A stretch of DNA of 64,000 bases. It comes from Primorskyibacter marinus. GTDB lineage: Bacteria > Pseudomonadota > Alphaproteobacteria > Rhodobacterales > Rhodobacteraceae. Below the pieces are notes generated by a model that saw only the letters and a program-made list of their open reading frames with translations, searched no databases and was not told the DNA's origin. Positions within the stretch are counted from its first letter, which is position 1; each line of letters begins with the position of its first letter. This document shows positions 38,486-47,995 of the stretch, piece after piece. Made by a program: the position numbers and the translations under genes. The stretch covers positions 1 through 64,000 of the forward strand of contig NZ_QJSD01000002.1 of assembly GCF_003313245.1 (NCBI RefSeq), written 5' to 3'.

Positions 38486-39595
38486 TCAGCGTACGACAAA
38501 TTCAGCATGAAGCGCGCCGGCGGCTTTTATGCTCTTGAGAATATCAATCATGTCGCGCGGATTGACGCCAAGGGCGTTCAGACCAGCGATGACTTCTGAT
38601 AGGGATGTGCCGCCGGGCACCTCGGCAAGACTTGGGCCGGGTTCTTCGGTAATTTCGGCCTGACTGCGCGGTACGACAACCGTTTCACCATCGCTGAACG
38701 GACTGGGTTGAACGGCAACAGGCTGCTCCGCAATCCTGAGCGTTAAGTTTCCCTGAGAAACGGCAACACGAGAAATTCGGACATCGGACCCCATGACAAT
38801 GGTGCCAGAGCGCTGATCGACAACGACGCGGGCACGACGTTCGGGTTCGATCACCAGATTTTCCACTCGAACGAGCGCGTGGGCCGGTGACGACGCGCCG
38901 GTCCGTTCAATATTCAGTTCAACGGTGCCGGAATCCAACATGCGCGCGACCGACCCCCGAAAATTATTGTTCAGCGCCGTTTCTATCCGCGCCGCAGTTG
39001 TGAAATCTGGCTCGCGCAACGCGAGTCGCAGCGTTGACAACGAAGAAAAATCGAAGTCGACTTCGCGCTCGACACGGGCCCCGGACGGAATAACACCCGA
39101 AGTGGGCACGCCTTGTATCACAGATGCGGCCTCGCCTTCTGCGGACGCGCCGCCGGCAATCACCGTACCTTGGGCCACAGCGTAGATTTCGCCATCAGCA
39201 GCATTGAGCGGCGTCATAACCAATGTACCACCAAGCAGGCTTTTTGCGTCACCGATGGCCGACACTGTTACATCAACCTGCCCCCCCGCACGGGCGAAGG
39301 GCGGCAAGACGGACGTCACAAAGACCGCAGCCACGTTTTTCGGCCTGAACTGTTCTCCCGAGACATTGACGCCAAGTCTTTCGAGGATATTGCTCATGAT
39401 CTCTTCGGTGAAGGGCGCGTTTCGAAGGCCGTCGCCCGTTCCGTTCAAGCCAACAACCAAGCCGTAGCCAACCAGATCATTGCCGCGCACACCGTCGAAT
39501 TCGACCAGGTCTTTGATCCGGATGGATTGCGCCTGCGCGGGTAGCGAGATCAACAAGAAAATTCCCAATGCGAACCATTTCATCACAGTTTTCAC
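38486..39595 (-). CDS. flgI: Flagellar P-ring protein FlgI
   Basis: A 369-residue periplasmic ring protein. A signal peptide (KWFALGIFLLISLPAQAQ) is followed by SIRIKDLVEFDGVRGNDLVG and GLVVGLNGTGDG, the family hallmark. The C-terminal half includes VVVDQRSGTIVMGSDVRISR and IAGLNALGVNPRDMI. The GTG start overlaps the flgL stop and has ggag 8 bp upstream; an ATG four codons later is the alternative. Secretion and folding should depend on FlgA. Confidence 0.95.
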   Translation of the reverse strand: MKTVMKWFALGIFLLISLPAQAQSIRIKDLVEFDGVRGNDLVGYGLVVGLNGTGDGLRNAPFTEEIMSNILERLGVNVSGEQFRPKNVAAVFVTSVLPPFARAGGQVDVTVSAIGDAKSLLGGTLVMTPLNAADGEIYAVAQGTVIAGGASAEGEAASVIQGVPTSGVIPSGARVEREVDFDFSSLSTLRLALREPDFTTAARIETALNNNFRGSVARMLDSGTVELNIERTGASSPAHALVRVENLVIEPERRARVVVDQRSGTIVMGSDVRISRVAVSQGNLTLRIAEQPVAVQPSPFSDGETVVVPRSQAEITEEPGPSLAEVPGGTSLSEVIAGLNALGVNPRDMIDILKSIKAAGALHAEFVVR

Positions 39596-40593
39596 CGGAG
39601 ATACTCCAACAAGGACAGGCGAGCGGAACGCGCCGTCAGGGCATAAACCGTTTCCAGCTGATACTGCACTTCTTCAAGTCGGCTGGCTGTTTCGTAGGGA
39701 TCTACCTCCAACAATGAATTGCGAGCCTGTGAAAGACTGGAAACCTCGGCCGCATTGCGTATCGACGTCTCTTCAATCCGCGCCTCAAGGGTTCCGATCT
39801 TGGCGCGTAGATCGGTTATGTCGTCGTTGACCGTCAGCAAGGCTTCGCCGGCGTGGTTTTGCAAATCGACCTGAATACCCATTGGCAAACCAACGGATGC
39901 ATCGGTCGCCAGCGCGGCAAGTGCAGTGTTCTTGAGGATGTTTCGGAAGGTTTCATCGTCAGCGCGAAGTGCAATATCGGCAGTTTCCGTTTCGCCCAAT
40001 CGAAGAGATGCAAGATCCTGGGTTCCGCCCTGATACATTACAGCGTCAAACCCGGCCGGCGCGGTGAACCAATTGTCAAGCGCTGTAATCACCCCCAAGG
40101 TTGTGGTCTGCCCTGAAATCGCGCCCCGAAGGGCCGTCATCAGGGTCGAAACATCTGCCAGCGGAGTTTGGTCCGTTGAAGTACCGGAAAGATAACTGCG
40201 ACCGGCAGTTTGGGTGTTGAGCGCGCCGATCATCGCACCCAAACGATCGAGCGCTTCTGTCGCCAGCGTTTCACGCATGACCGGCAGAGTATTCATTCCG
40301 ACACCTGTCAAGGGGGCAGCCAACGCCTGAGCCTCATCCTGAACCTTGCCAAGAATAGTTTGTAACGTACCGGCAATCTGGCTCGCTTCAGCTGTTGCGA
40401 TGCTGTAGCCTTCCAGCCTGGTCAGATTATGCTGAATACCCGCCAGCTGACGGAAATCACCGCCGACGCGCTCTGCCTTGTCGCGGGCTTGCCCTGTCGC
40501 GATTTCAGAGTTTAACTGGCCCATTTCGGATTTTATACGGCTTTGGTGGAACCGCAGGGTCATACCCTGCGCAAGATCGCCAAGTGTCTGCAT
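39592..40593 (-). CDS. flgL: Flagellar hook-filament junction protein FlgL
   Basis: A 333-residue flagellin-like junction protein. The N-terminal helix (MTLRFHQSRIKSEMGQLNSE then IATGQARDKAERVGGDF) resembles flagellin, and the C-terminal helix YQLETVYALTARSARLSLLE closes the coiled coil. It lies 8 bp after flgK and overlaps flgI. Likely chaperoned by the FlgN-like protein at 18370. Identification rests on the terminal helices and its position. Confidence 0.85.
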   Translation of the reverse strand: MQTLGDLAQGMTLRFHQSRIKSEMGQLNSEIATGQARDKAERVGGDFRQLAGIQHNLTRLEGYSIATAEASQIAGTLQTILGKVQDEAQALAAPLTGVGMNTLPVMRETLATEALDRLGAMIGALNTQTAGRSYLSGTSTDQTPLADVSTLMTALRGAISGQTTTLGVITALDNWFTAPAGFDAVMYQGGTQDLASLRLGETETADIALRADDETFRNILKNTALAALATDASVGLPMGIQVDLQNHAGEALLTVNDDITDLRAKIGTLEARIEETSIRNAAEVSSLSQARNSLLEVDPYETASRLEEVQYQLETVYALTARSARLSLLEYLR

Positions 40594-40601
40594 GGTCGCT
40601 C

Positions 40602-42053
40602 CTAAATGTTGAGAATGGCCTGTAGCATTTCATCCACGGTCTGAATGACACGAGCGTTCGCGGCATAACTGTTCTCGAACTCCATGAGTTTCTGAAGCTC
40701 GTAATCGGTGTCAACGCCTTGGCCGCGTTCCAATTCTTTCAAGGTGTTCTGGGCGCTGGAGGCATAGGCAAGCGTATCATCAGCCCCCAATCGCAAGGAT
40801 GACACCTGCGACAAGAGACCGGCCGCCAGGATATCCGGGGTGGACAAGACGCCTGGCAGCGCGGATGAAGACGGCAAAGCGTTGGTTGAAAGCGCCTGTT
40901 TCAGCCCGTTGAGCAGCCCTGAATCCCCGACAACGCCTGGGGTCGTGGCACCGATACCTGCCCGCCATTTCCATAAACTGCCGCCGTCCTGCGCAAGAGA
41001 TGAGTTTAGCTCCATCCGGCTGGCGAAGCCGGTTTCAAAACTCGGGTCGAACGGAGACCCCCAATCGGTGAACATGCCCGCACTGCCAGCCGTGATCGTA
41101 CTATCGGCATTACCGGGTCCAAACCGTTCCGCAAGGTCGCGCGCCAACCCGTCGAGAGTCGCCTGCATCGCGGGTGCCGTTTCATCGCGGATCTGTAACT
41201 GGGCCCCCAACCTTCCGCCGCGCAGCGCGCCGCTGTCGGCGGATGCATCAACCGCACGTCCGTTCAATGTAAGGCCAGATAAATGACCGCCAGCCAACGT
41301 CATTTGTGGTTCGATCTTACCAGTCGTGGCAAAGCCGACGTCAATTGCCGTACCTTCCAGCAGGATTGCCCCGCCCGTCGAATAAATTGCAATCGCTCCG
41401 CGCTCTCGTGCGACCGTGTGAACCGGGATCATTTCGCTGATTTCATCAACAGTTCTTTGGCGAGCGTCGAGAAAGCCTGACGTATCCTGCCCCTTATGGA
41501 TTGCGCTGGAAATTTTCTTGTTCAGATCAACCACTCTGTTCAATGACGTGTTGAGTTGATCAACCATTTCGCCGATTTTTGCATCGGCGTCTTCGCGAGC
41601 GCTGCTGATACCGTCAGCTATTGTGTTGATCGTGTTGACCAGCACCTCTGCGCTGCGCGCGACGGCACCCAGCCGTTCCTCTGAATCCGGTCGAGAAGCT
41701 GCGGTGACAAGCGCACTGTCAAAATCCGCAATGACCTGTGACAGGGACCCTGCTTCGCCGGGCAGGCCGATACCCGTCTCCATCCGCGCGGCGAAGCTGG
41801 CCAGATCACTTGCGTTGCCAAGCTCTGCGTCGGCCAAACGACGGTCCGCCAGAATCACTGGATCGACATGACGCAGGGTGCCGGTGATCGCGACGCCGCC
41901 AAAACTGCCCGTTATCCGGCTTTCGACGGTTAATTCGCGGCGTCCATATCCATCGGTCAGGGCGTTCGCGATATTGGATGACACGTTGATCGTGGCCCGG
42001 GCAGAGGCGTTCAGCCCGCTCAGCGCATTGGAGAGTGCTCCATTCAGGGTCAT
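40602..42053 (-). CDS. flgK: Flagellar hook-associated protein FlgK
   Basis: A 483-residue junction protein starting MTLNGALSNALSGLNASARA with the INVSSNIANALTDGYGRREL signature, and ending in LQKLMEFENSYAANARVIQT followed by VDEMLQAILNI. It joins hook to FlgL and the filament. It lies 27 bp after flgE and 8 bp before flgL, so flgE-flgK-flgL-flgI form one operon. Confidence 0.93.
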   Translation of the reverse strand: MTLNGALSNALSGLNASARATINVSSNIANALTDGYGRRELTVESRITGSFGGVAITGTLRHVDPVILADRRLADAELGNASDLASFAARMETGIGLPGEAGSLSQVIADFDSALVTAASRPDSEERLGAVARSAEVLVNTINTIADGISSAREDADAKIGEMVDQLNTSLNRVVDLNKKISSAIHKGQDTSGFLDARQRTVDEISEMIPVHTVARERGAIAIYSTGGAILLEGTAIDVGFATTGKIEPQMTLAGGHLSGLTLNGRAVDASADSGALRGGRLGAQLQIRDETAPAMQATLDGLARDLAERFGPGNADSTITAGSAGMFTDWGSPFDPSFETGFASRMELNSSLAQDGGSLWKWRAGIGATTPGVVGDSGLLNGLKQALSTNALPSSSALPGVLSTPDILAAGLLSQVSSLRLGADDTLAYASSAQNTLKELERGQGVDTDYELQKLMEFENSYAANARVIQTVDEMLQAILNI

Positions 42054-42080
42054 CGTCTTCTCCTTGGATCAACCTGCATT

Positions 42081-43382
42081 TCAGCGTTTGATATTGGTGG
42101 TTTCCTGAAGCATTTCGTCAACGGTTTGGATAACCTTTGCGTTGGACGAATAGGCCCTTTGGGTTTGGATCATGTCCGTCAGTTCATTTGCCACGTCAGT
42201 CGTCGATTCCTCACGAGCAAATGTCGCGATTTCGCCCGTGGGCCCGTCGCCGGAGTTCCACAGAAAATACGAACCGCTTTCAGGCGAATGGCTGTAAGTT
42301 TGCTTGTCCATGGCCTTGAGTCCGTTCGGGTTCGGCACATCAACAAGCGGCACCTGATATATTGTGCGCGTGATGCCAGTATCGAAATAGGCGTGAACCA
42401 TGCCCGTTTCATCGACCTCCACCGACGTCATGTTGCCGACCGGCGAACCGTCCTTGGAAACATCCAGCGGTGCGAACGTGTCGCCTAGCTGGGTCAGGCC
42501 GTCATTCTGGTTGAGCCTTCCGATATTGATTTCCATGGGGCCGCCATTCACATTGACAATCGCGGTGCCGGTTGTGCCATCATAAGTGCCGCCGGAGACC
42601 GTCGTCACGCTTGCGAGGCTGCCGCCAGAGCCGCGGCTGTCGTCGAATGTCAGTGTATATTCGCCAATCACAGTGCCGCCCGACGCACTGTCGCGCAGCA
42701 CCATGGTCCATTCATTCGAAGTTCCCGAAGCCGGCACCGTAGGTGTAAAGCTTGCCTCTATATTCTCCGAACGGCCCATATTGTCGAAATACTCAACCGA
42801 AAGAGGCTGCGCGGTTCCAGCCGATCCCGCATCCGTCATGGTCGCCGGAAGATTGACACCCAGAGACATCCGCGTTGTCGGTTCAGCGGAAAACTGATTC
42901 AGATTGACCCGCACAGGTTCAAGCCCGTCGCTGGAATCGCGGGAAAAAGTCCCGATGCTACCGTCTGAATTCGCCGGCCAGCCGAGCAGCATCAAATCGT
43001 TCGTACTGCGCAGATACCCTTCTGAATCTGTCCGAAAAGACCCTGTCGTGGTCAGCAACATCTTTGGATTACCGTTTCCCGCCTCCACATCCGTGGCCCG
43101 TGCCACCGGCAGAAACCCGCGATTTCGGACAGCCAAATCGTTGGCATTGGAGGTCGAAATGAGCGGACCGTCCTGGCCAATCAACCGCTGCGTCGTCGCC
43201 CTGACTCCGCCGGCGGAATATGTCCCACCGCCTGACGCCAACACCATCGACTGGAAATCCGTTTCCACCCGCTTGTATCCGTAGGTGGAAGAATTTGAAA
43301 TGTTGTCGGAAATTGTACCAAGCCGTGTGGCATTGCTTGCAAGCCCGGCAACACCTGCATTTAGCGAACTGGAAATGGTCAT
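42081..43382 (-). CDS. flgE: Flagellar hook protein FlgE
   Basis: A 433-residue hook subunit. MTISSSLNAGVAGLASNATR then LGTISDNISNSSTYGYKRVE at the N terminus and the C-terminal DVANELTDMIQTQRAYSSNA, KVIQTVDEMLQ are the family ends; the middle is Gly/Ser/Thr-rich. I chose the ATG at 43382 after agaaggg; seven upstream codons in frame are not part of the usual start. The promoter region upstream carries a CtrA-like site. Confidence 0.93.
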   Translation of the reverse strand: MTISSSLNAGVAGLASNATRLGTISDNISNSSTYGYKRVETDFQSMVLASGGGTYSAGGVRATTQRLIGQDGPLISTSNANDLAVRNRGFLPVARATDVEAGNGNPKMLLTTTGSFRTDSEGYLRSTNDLMLLGWPANSDGSIGTFSRDSSDGLEPVRVNLNQFSAEPTTRMSLGVNLPATMTDAGSAGTAQPLSVEYFDNMGRSENIEASFTPTVPASGTSNEWTMVLRDSASGGTVIGEYTLTFDDSRGSGGSLASVTTVSGGTYDGTTGTAIVNVNGGPMEINIGRLNQNDGLTQLGDTFAPLDVSKDGSPVGNMTSVEVDETGMVHAYFDTGITRTIYQVPLVDVPNPNGLKAMDKQTYSHSPESGSYFLWNSGDGPTGEIATFAREESTTDVANELTDMIQTQRAYSSNAKVIQTVDEMLQETTNIKR

Positions 43383-43439
43383 ACGCGAGCCCTTCTGCTG
43401 CATCGAGTCGATCTCTGAACAACAGATACGCTCGCTCGC

Positions 43440-43454
43440 TTAACAGCCCGCTAA
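43440..43454. promoter_or_regulatory. CtrA-like site upstream of flgE
   Basis: TTAA-cagcccg-CTAA, one mismatch from TTAA-N7-TTAA, lies 58 bp before the flgE start codon and inside the motB-flgE gap. With the site at 23828 it suggests CtrA-dependent hook and rod operons, but short AT motifs can occur by chance. Confidence 0.4.
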
Positions 43455-43491
43455 TGACCTTGAATTTCCTTCATCAAGTTTCTCTTCATGT

Positions 43492-44337
43492 TCAGATATT
43501 GGTGCGCAGAAAGATAACCTCGACACGGTTATTGCGTACGGACATCGGATTGAAGTTTGCCAGATCCCTATCGGCATGTCCCGTCAATCTCGCAAAGCGT
43601 TCCGGCATAAGCCCCTCTGATTCAAGGAGCTTTCTGACAGCATCAGCGCGCGCGGATGACTGGTCCCACATTGGCCGGGATGTCATCACGACCGGGACTG
43701 ACCGGACATGGCCCTCGATCGCTACCGGGTTGGTGACAATTTTAGACGCCTCGGCGAGAGCCGCAACAATCGACTCCAACATTGCGGTCGGCTCCATGTC
43801 ATCCGTAAACAAAGGTGTTTCTTCGAGGTCGTGCATCTCGATCACAAGCCCTTCATCCGTCACTTTGGTCACGATGTGCCGAAGCATCTCATCCGCCAGC
43901 ATACTTTCGCCACTTCGACCCAATAGCGCTTCTTCCACAGCGGCGAGCTGTTCATCCTGGGCATCGCCCTTATCCTCATCCGAGCCAGCATCCGACCATC
44001 CACGCGCTTGATTGGATTCTGTCGGTCGCAGGCTGGTTGACCCGGTTCCGGTCTGCGGCAACGCATCTTCCGTGAAGATGCTGTTTCCACCGAAATTTCC
44101 ATCCCCGCCACCGGCAATCCTACTGATCGCGATGGTCGGACTGAAATAATCCGCGATGCCCTGACGTTGTTTTTCCGTTGTCGCGTTCAGAAGCCACATC
44201 AACATGAAGAAGGCCATCATTGCGGTCACGAAGTCCGCATATGCAACCTTCCAGGCACCACCATGGTGTCCGTCGGCCGCAACAACCTTTTTCCGTTTGA
44301 TGATGACAACCGGCGACGCATTTGTTTGCGCAACCAT
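43492..44337 (-). CDS. motB: Flagellar motor stator protein MotB
   Basis: A 281-residue stator subunit. The single membrane helix carries the proton-path Asp in AYADFVTAMMAFFMLMWLLN near residue 37. The C-terminal OmpA-like peptidoglycan-binding domain includes SSARADAVRKLLESEGL, RLTGHADRDL and NNRVEVIFL. The usual GHTD-type entry to that domain reads IEGHVRSVPVV. The ATG chosen gives MVAQTNASPV. Its partner MotA is not encoded in this window. Confidence 0.93.
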   Translation of the reverse strand: MVAQTNASPVVIIKRKKVVAADGHHGGAWKVAYADFVTAMMAFFMLMWLLNATTEKQRQGIADYFSPTIAISRIAGGGDGNFGGNSIFTEDALPQTGTGSTSLRPTESNQARGWSDAGSDEDKGDAQDEQLAAVEEALLGRSGESMLADEMLRHIVTKVTDEGLVIEMHDLEETPLFTDDMEPTAMLESIVAALAEASKIVTNPVAIEGHVRSVPVVMTSRPMWDQSSARADAVRKLLESEGLMPERFARLTGHADRDLANFNPMSVRNNRVEVIFLRTNI

Positions 44338-44559
44338 ATCTACCACCTTTTCTCACCCGACTTCAGACCTATCAAGGCAACCGTTACGTCCCCCTTAACA
44401 ATTAAAAATGAGCAGTTAATTGCCGTCGCCGCCGCCAGAGACCGCCAGACGTGCCGATTATCCCACAAACATTTCGCTGTGATCGTTCAGGCAATAGACT
44501 TGCGTGCGCCATTGGCTTAGCAAAAGAAAGATGCGCCTACACGACGAACGGATCCAGAC

Positions 44560-46689
44560 ATGACGCAAACCGGCCTGACAAGATACACTGGCTCTTGGCG
44601 TGGCCGAGCATTGTGCGCCGCGGGCATTCTTGCACTGATCACAGCGCTGCCAAGTACACTGGCGCTTGCACAAGGCTTGCCCGGATACAACCTATATGGC
44701 AGCCCCGGACTGATCGACATGCCAACCGCAGGCCCCGCCCCGGATGCGACACTGGCAACCACCGTTTCGCGGTTTGGCGACACCACGCGCGCGACTTTGA
44801 GTTTCCAGATCACGCCCCGCCTGTCCGGCAGCTTCCGCTACTCGGCAATCGAGAACTTTCCGGCACCGGGCAACGTCGACGGACGCTATTTCGACCGCAG
44901 TTTCGACCTACGCTACGAACTTCTGACCGAAACCAATGCACTTCCGGCGATCACCGTAGGGCTTCAGGATTTCATCGGGACCGGGCTTTACGGCGGCGAA
45001 TACCTTGTCGCCACAAAAGAGCTGATGCCGGGATTGCGCGTCACCGGCGGTTTGGGCTGGGGTCGGTTGGGCAGCTATGGTGCCATCGGCGACACGGGTG
45101 ACCGCCCGGCAGAGCTTTTGGGTCAGGGTGGCGTGCCGACCTACGATCGCTGGTTCCGGGGTGATGTTGCGCCTTTCGGCGGGGTCAGCTATTCGCCGAA
45201 CAAGAACCTGACATTCAAGCTGGAATACTCTTCGGACGACTACGTTCAGGAAAGCACCACCGGACAATTTGAACGGGAATCTCCCTGGAACTATGGGATT
45301 GATTATCGCTTCAACAATGGCAACCAGTTGTCCTTGTATCATGTATACGGGACCGAAGTCGGCGCACAGTTCACGCTCTTTACCAACCCCAAGCGTGCCC
45401 AGGTCCCCGGCGGCACCGAAACTGCACCGCTTCCGGTTGCAGTTCGAAGCCCGGCCGCGGCGCAGGATCTGGGATGGACAACGGACTCTGCCGCGACATC
45501 GGCCAATGCAAAATCTGCCTTGAGATCATCCCTGGAACGCGAGGGCCTCGTTTTAGAAGGGCTGAAGCTTGAACCACGCCGCGCAACCCTTCGTTTACGC
45601 AATCCACGTTACGGTGCCGCGCCGCAAGCAATTGGTCGCACGGCACGCGCCATGAGTCGCGTCCTGCCCGCTTCGGTGGAAGAATTCGTCATCGTCCCGG
45701 TTGTCAACGGAATGTCCATGTCTGCCGTATCAATCCAGCGAAGCGATCTTGAGGCGCTTGAAAATGATGCCGCGACAGAAATGCTGGCGAAGACGCGCAT
45801 TCTGGATGGCTATAACATGGCCCCTGCCCCCGAAGCCGGACTTTATCCGCGCTTCACCTGGGCGTTCAATCCGTATATCGCGCTCAGCGCATTTGATCCG
45901 GACAACCCGGTGCGCGCCGACGCGGGCGTCCGTCTGAAAGCTGATTACCGGGTTTTGCCAAATCTCGTGCTGTCCGGTGCCGTGACTAAGAAAATCGGCG
46001 GCAATCTGGATGATGTAACGCGCAATGACCCATCAGGGCTGCCTCGCGTGCGAACCGACTATGCGAAATATTCCAAAGAGGGTGATCCGGCGATCGAACA
46101 TCTGACGCTTGCCGCCTATGGACGTCCCGGCAAGAACCTCTACAGCCGCGTGACGTTGGGCTACCTTGAAGAAATGTACGCGGGCGCCTCGGGAGAGTTG
46201 CTTTGGAAGCAGGTCGGCAGTCCACTGGCCTTGGGGGTCGAGCTGAACTTCGTCAAGCAGCGCGATTATGATCAGATGCTGGGCCTTCGGGACTATGAGG
46301 TTCTGACTGGCCACGCCTCGGCCTATTACGATTTCGGTAACGGTTTTCATGGGCAGTTGGACGTCGGCCGCTATCTTGCCGGCGATTATGGTGCCACTGT
46401 CGCGCTGGACCGTGAATTTGCCAACGGCTGGCGTGTCGGGGCTTTTGCGACCTTTACTGATGTTTCTTATGACGATTTTGGCGAAGGCTCTTTCGACAAG
46501 GGCATACGGCTGTCGATCCCGCTGGGCTGGGTTCTGGGACAGCCCTCTCGGCAGGCCAACAACGCCGAGATCAAATCTCTGACCCGCGATGGCGGCGCAC
46601 GGCTGAATGTTGATGGGCGGCTGTACGAACAGGTCCGTGATTACCACCGGCCGGAATTGGCCAAGACCTGGGGAAAGTTCTGGAGATGA
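44560..46689 (+). CDS. YjbH-like outer-membrane exopolysaccharide protein
   Basis: A 709-residue protein with a signal peptide (LCAAGILALITALPSTLALAQ) followed by GLPGYNLYGSPGLIDMPTAG, the entry motif of YjbH/GfcD-type outer-membrane proteins. Alternating beta-strand-like repeats suggest a barrel. Related proteins take part in exopolysaccharide or group-4-like capsule export together with a YjbF lipoprotein, which is the next gene, overlapping by 4 bases. The 222-bp gap after motB contains three TTAA motifs within 44390-44425 but not at the CtrA spacing. Confidence 0.8.
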   Translation: MTQTGLTRYTGSWRGRALCAAGILALITALPSTLALAQGLPGYNLYGSPGLIDMPTAGPAPDATLATTVSRFGDTTRATLSFQITPRLSGSFRYSAIENFPAPGNVDGRYFDRSFDLRYELLTETNALPAITVGLQDFIGTGLYGGEYLVATKELMPGLRVTGGLGWGRLGSYGAIGDTGDRPAELLGQGGVPTYDRWFRGDVAPFGGVSYSPNKNLTFKLEYSSDDYVQESTTGQFERESPWNYGIDYRFNNGNQLSLYHVYGTEVGAQFTLFTNPKRAQVPGGTETAPLPVAVRSPAAAQDLGWTTDSAATSANAKSALRSSLEREGLVLEGLKLEPRRATLRLRNPRYGAAPQAIGRTARAMSRVLPASVEEFVIVPVVNGMSMSAVSIQRSDLEALENDAATEMLAKTRILDGYNMAPAPEAGLYPRFTWAFNPYIALSAFDPDNPVRADAGVRLKADYRVLPNLVLSGAVTKKIGGNLDDVTRNDPSGLPRVRTDYAKYSKEGDPAIEHLTLAAYGRPGKNLYSRVTLGYLEEMYAGASGELLWKQVGSPLALGVELNFVKQRDYDQMLGLRDYEVLTGHASAYYDFGNGFHGQLDVGRYLAGDYGATVALDREFANGWRVGAFATFTDVSYDDFGEGSFDKGIRLSIPLGWVLGQPSRQANNAEIKSLTRDGGARLNVDGRLYEQVRDYHRPELAKTWGKFWR

Positions 46690-47369
46690 TCATGCCACGC
46701 ATTTCAAGCGTCCTCCTCGCCCTTGCTGCACTGATCGGGCTGGCATCCTGTGGCAACGACACAGCCCAAGAGCAGCGCACGGAAGTGTTTAAACAGTTGG
46801 TGAACGGCACGGTGGCGCGATCGCGCAAGACCGAACCGCCGCAGGTCACGGTCGCACAGATCAATCAGGCTCTCGCGACAAAGGCCGGCCCGCTGGCGCT
46901 GGTAACGGTTGAATCCCGCAAGGCAAGCGCGCTGGTCATTCAGATTGGTCAAAACGGACACTACCGGACCTACGCAACCGAACAGCGGCAAACGCTGAAT
47001 TTCCGCGGCGGCATGATTACGTCGACCCGCGGGCTTGGTGGCGATCTGATGTCATCCGAAGAAACTGCGTTGCTGTCTCTGGTCTCGCGCAAATCCGGCG
47101 GTTCAGCGCCGTACACGATGCGCTTTTTGACTGGCGAGGATGTCACGGCAACGTCACAATATACCTGCGCAGTCTCGCGTGACGGTACGGCACCGGTGAA
47201 ACTGGGTGCGATCAACACTGTAACCCAGAAAATGACGGCGCAATGCACCGGGCCGGACGGGTCGTTCAGCAATACCTACCTCGTGGATGGTGCCGGCGAC
47301 ATCGTCAGCACAAGACAATGGCTTGGAACGTTCACAGGGTATGTTGCGGCGCAGCAGCTTCGGAAATAG
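46686..47369 (+). CDS. YjbF-like exopolysaccharide lipoprotein
   Basis: A 227-residue lipoprotein; the lipobox LASC follows a short hydrophobic segment, giving Cys near position 22. The body (SRKASALVIQIGQNGHYRTY; LNFRGGMITSTRGLGGDLMS) matches the YjbF/GfcB family of polysaccharide-export-associated lipoproteins. Its start overlaps the YjbH-like gene, so the two products are made together. It is convergent with the sugar transferase gene, 14 bp away. Confidence 0.82.
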   Translation: MIMPRISSVLLALAALIGLASCGNDTAQEQRTEVFKQLVNGTVARSRKTEPPQVTVAQINQALATKAGPLALVTVESRKASALVIQIGQNGHYRTYATEQRQTLNFRGGMITSTRGLGGDLMSSEETALLSLVSRKSGGSAPYTMRFLTGEDVTATSQYTCAVSRDGTAPVKLGAINTVTQKMTAQCTGPDGSFSNTYLVDGAGDIVSTRQWLGTFTGYVAAQQLRK

Positions 47370-47383
47370 CCGTGCCCGTGACC

Positions 47384-47995
47384 TTAATGAAGTGAGATCC
47401 GCCGGAAGACCGTCGCCAGCATCAGCTTCAGGTCGCCACACACCGTCCTGCGCTGCGCGTATATCAGATCCAAGCGCGCCTTTCTGGGTATACAGCGCTT
47501 GGTATAGACGGCCTCGGTTTCCTCTGCCGTCTGGCAAGGTGCCAACAACTGTTCTTCGGTACGATGATAAGCCAAAGTCGCCATCCCGGTGATGCCGGGG
47601 CGCGATTTCAGAACTTCGCGGTAAATATCCGGAAACTGCTCGACATAGCGCCGCAAAGGCGGGCGCGGTCCGACAAAACTTATATCGCCACGCAAAACGT
47701 TCCAAAGCTGCGGAATTTCATCGAGCCTGTGCCGACGCAGGAATTGCCCCGCTGGCGTGATCCGCGACGACTTGTCCCCGCCCGACACGCCGCTATCGGC
47801 GGGGTCAACGCTCATGGTCCGAAACTTCCAAAGCTGAAACCCTTCATCCACAGATTTCATCCGCTCCGAAATGTAGAAGATCGGACGGCCCTCCGTGATC
47901 AGCAAAACCGCAGCAATCAGTAGCCCAACAGGCAGCAGAACGACTGCCAGAAAGGCAGCGCAGATCAGATCGGTAACGCGTTTTGCCGAGGTCAT
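47384..47995 (-). CDS. Undecaprenyl-phosphate sugar transferase (initiating)
   Basis: A 203-residue bacterial sugar transferase that moves a sugar phosphate to undecaprenyl phosphate, the first step of polysaccharide unit assembly. An N-terminal membrane helix (LICAAFLAVVLLPVGLLIAA) precedes the catalytic signature: QLWKFRTMSVDP, RRHRLDEIPQLWNVLRGDIS and FVGPRPPL, then KSRPGITGMATL. It belongs to the short transferases without the extra N-terminal domain. The start overlaps the stop of the epimerase gene by one base. Confidence 0.92.
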   Translation of the reverse strand: MTSAKRVTDLICAAFLAVVLLPVGLLIAAVLLITEGRPIFYISERMKSVDEGFQLWKFRTMSVDPADSGVSGGDKSSRITPAGQFLRRHRLDEIPQLWNVLRGDISFVGPRPPLRRYVEQFPDIYREVLKSRPGITGMATLAYHRTEEQLLAPCQTAEETEAVYTKRCIPRKARLDLIYAQRRTVCGDLKLMLATVFRRISLH

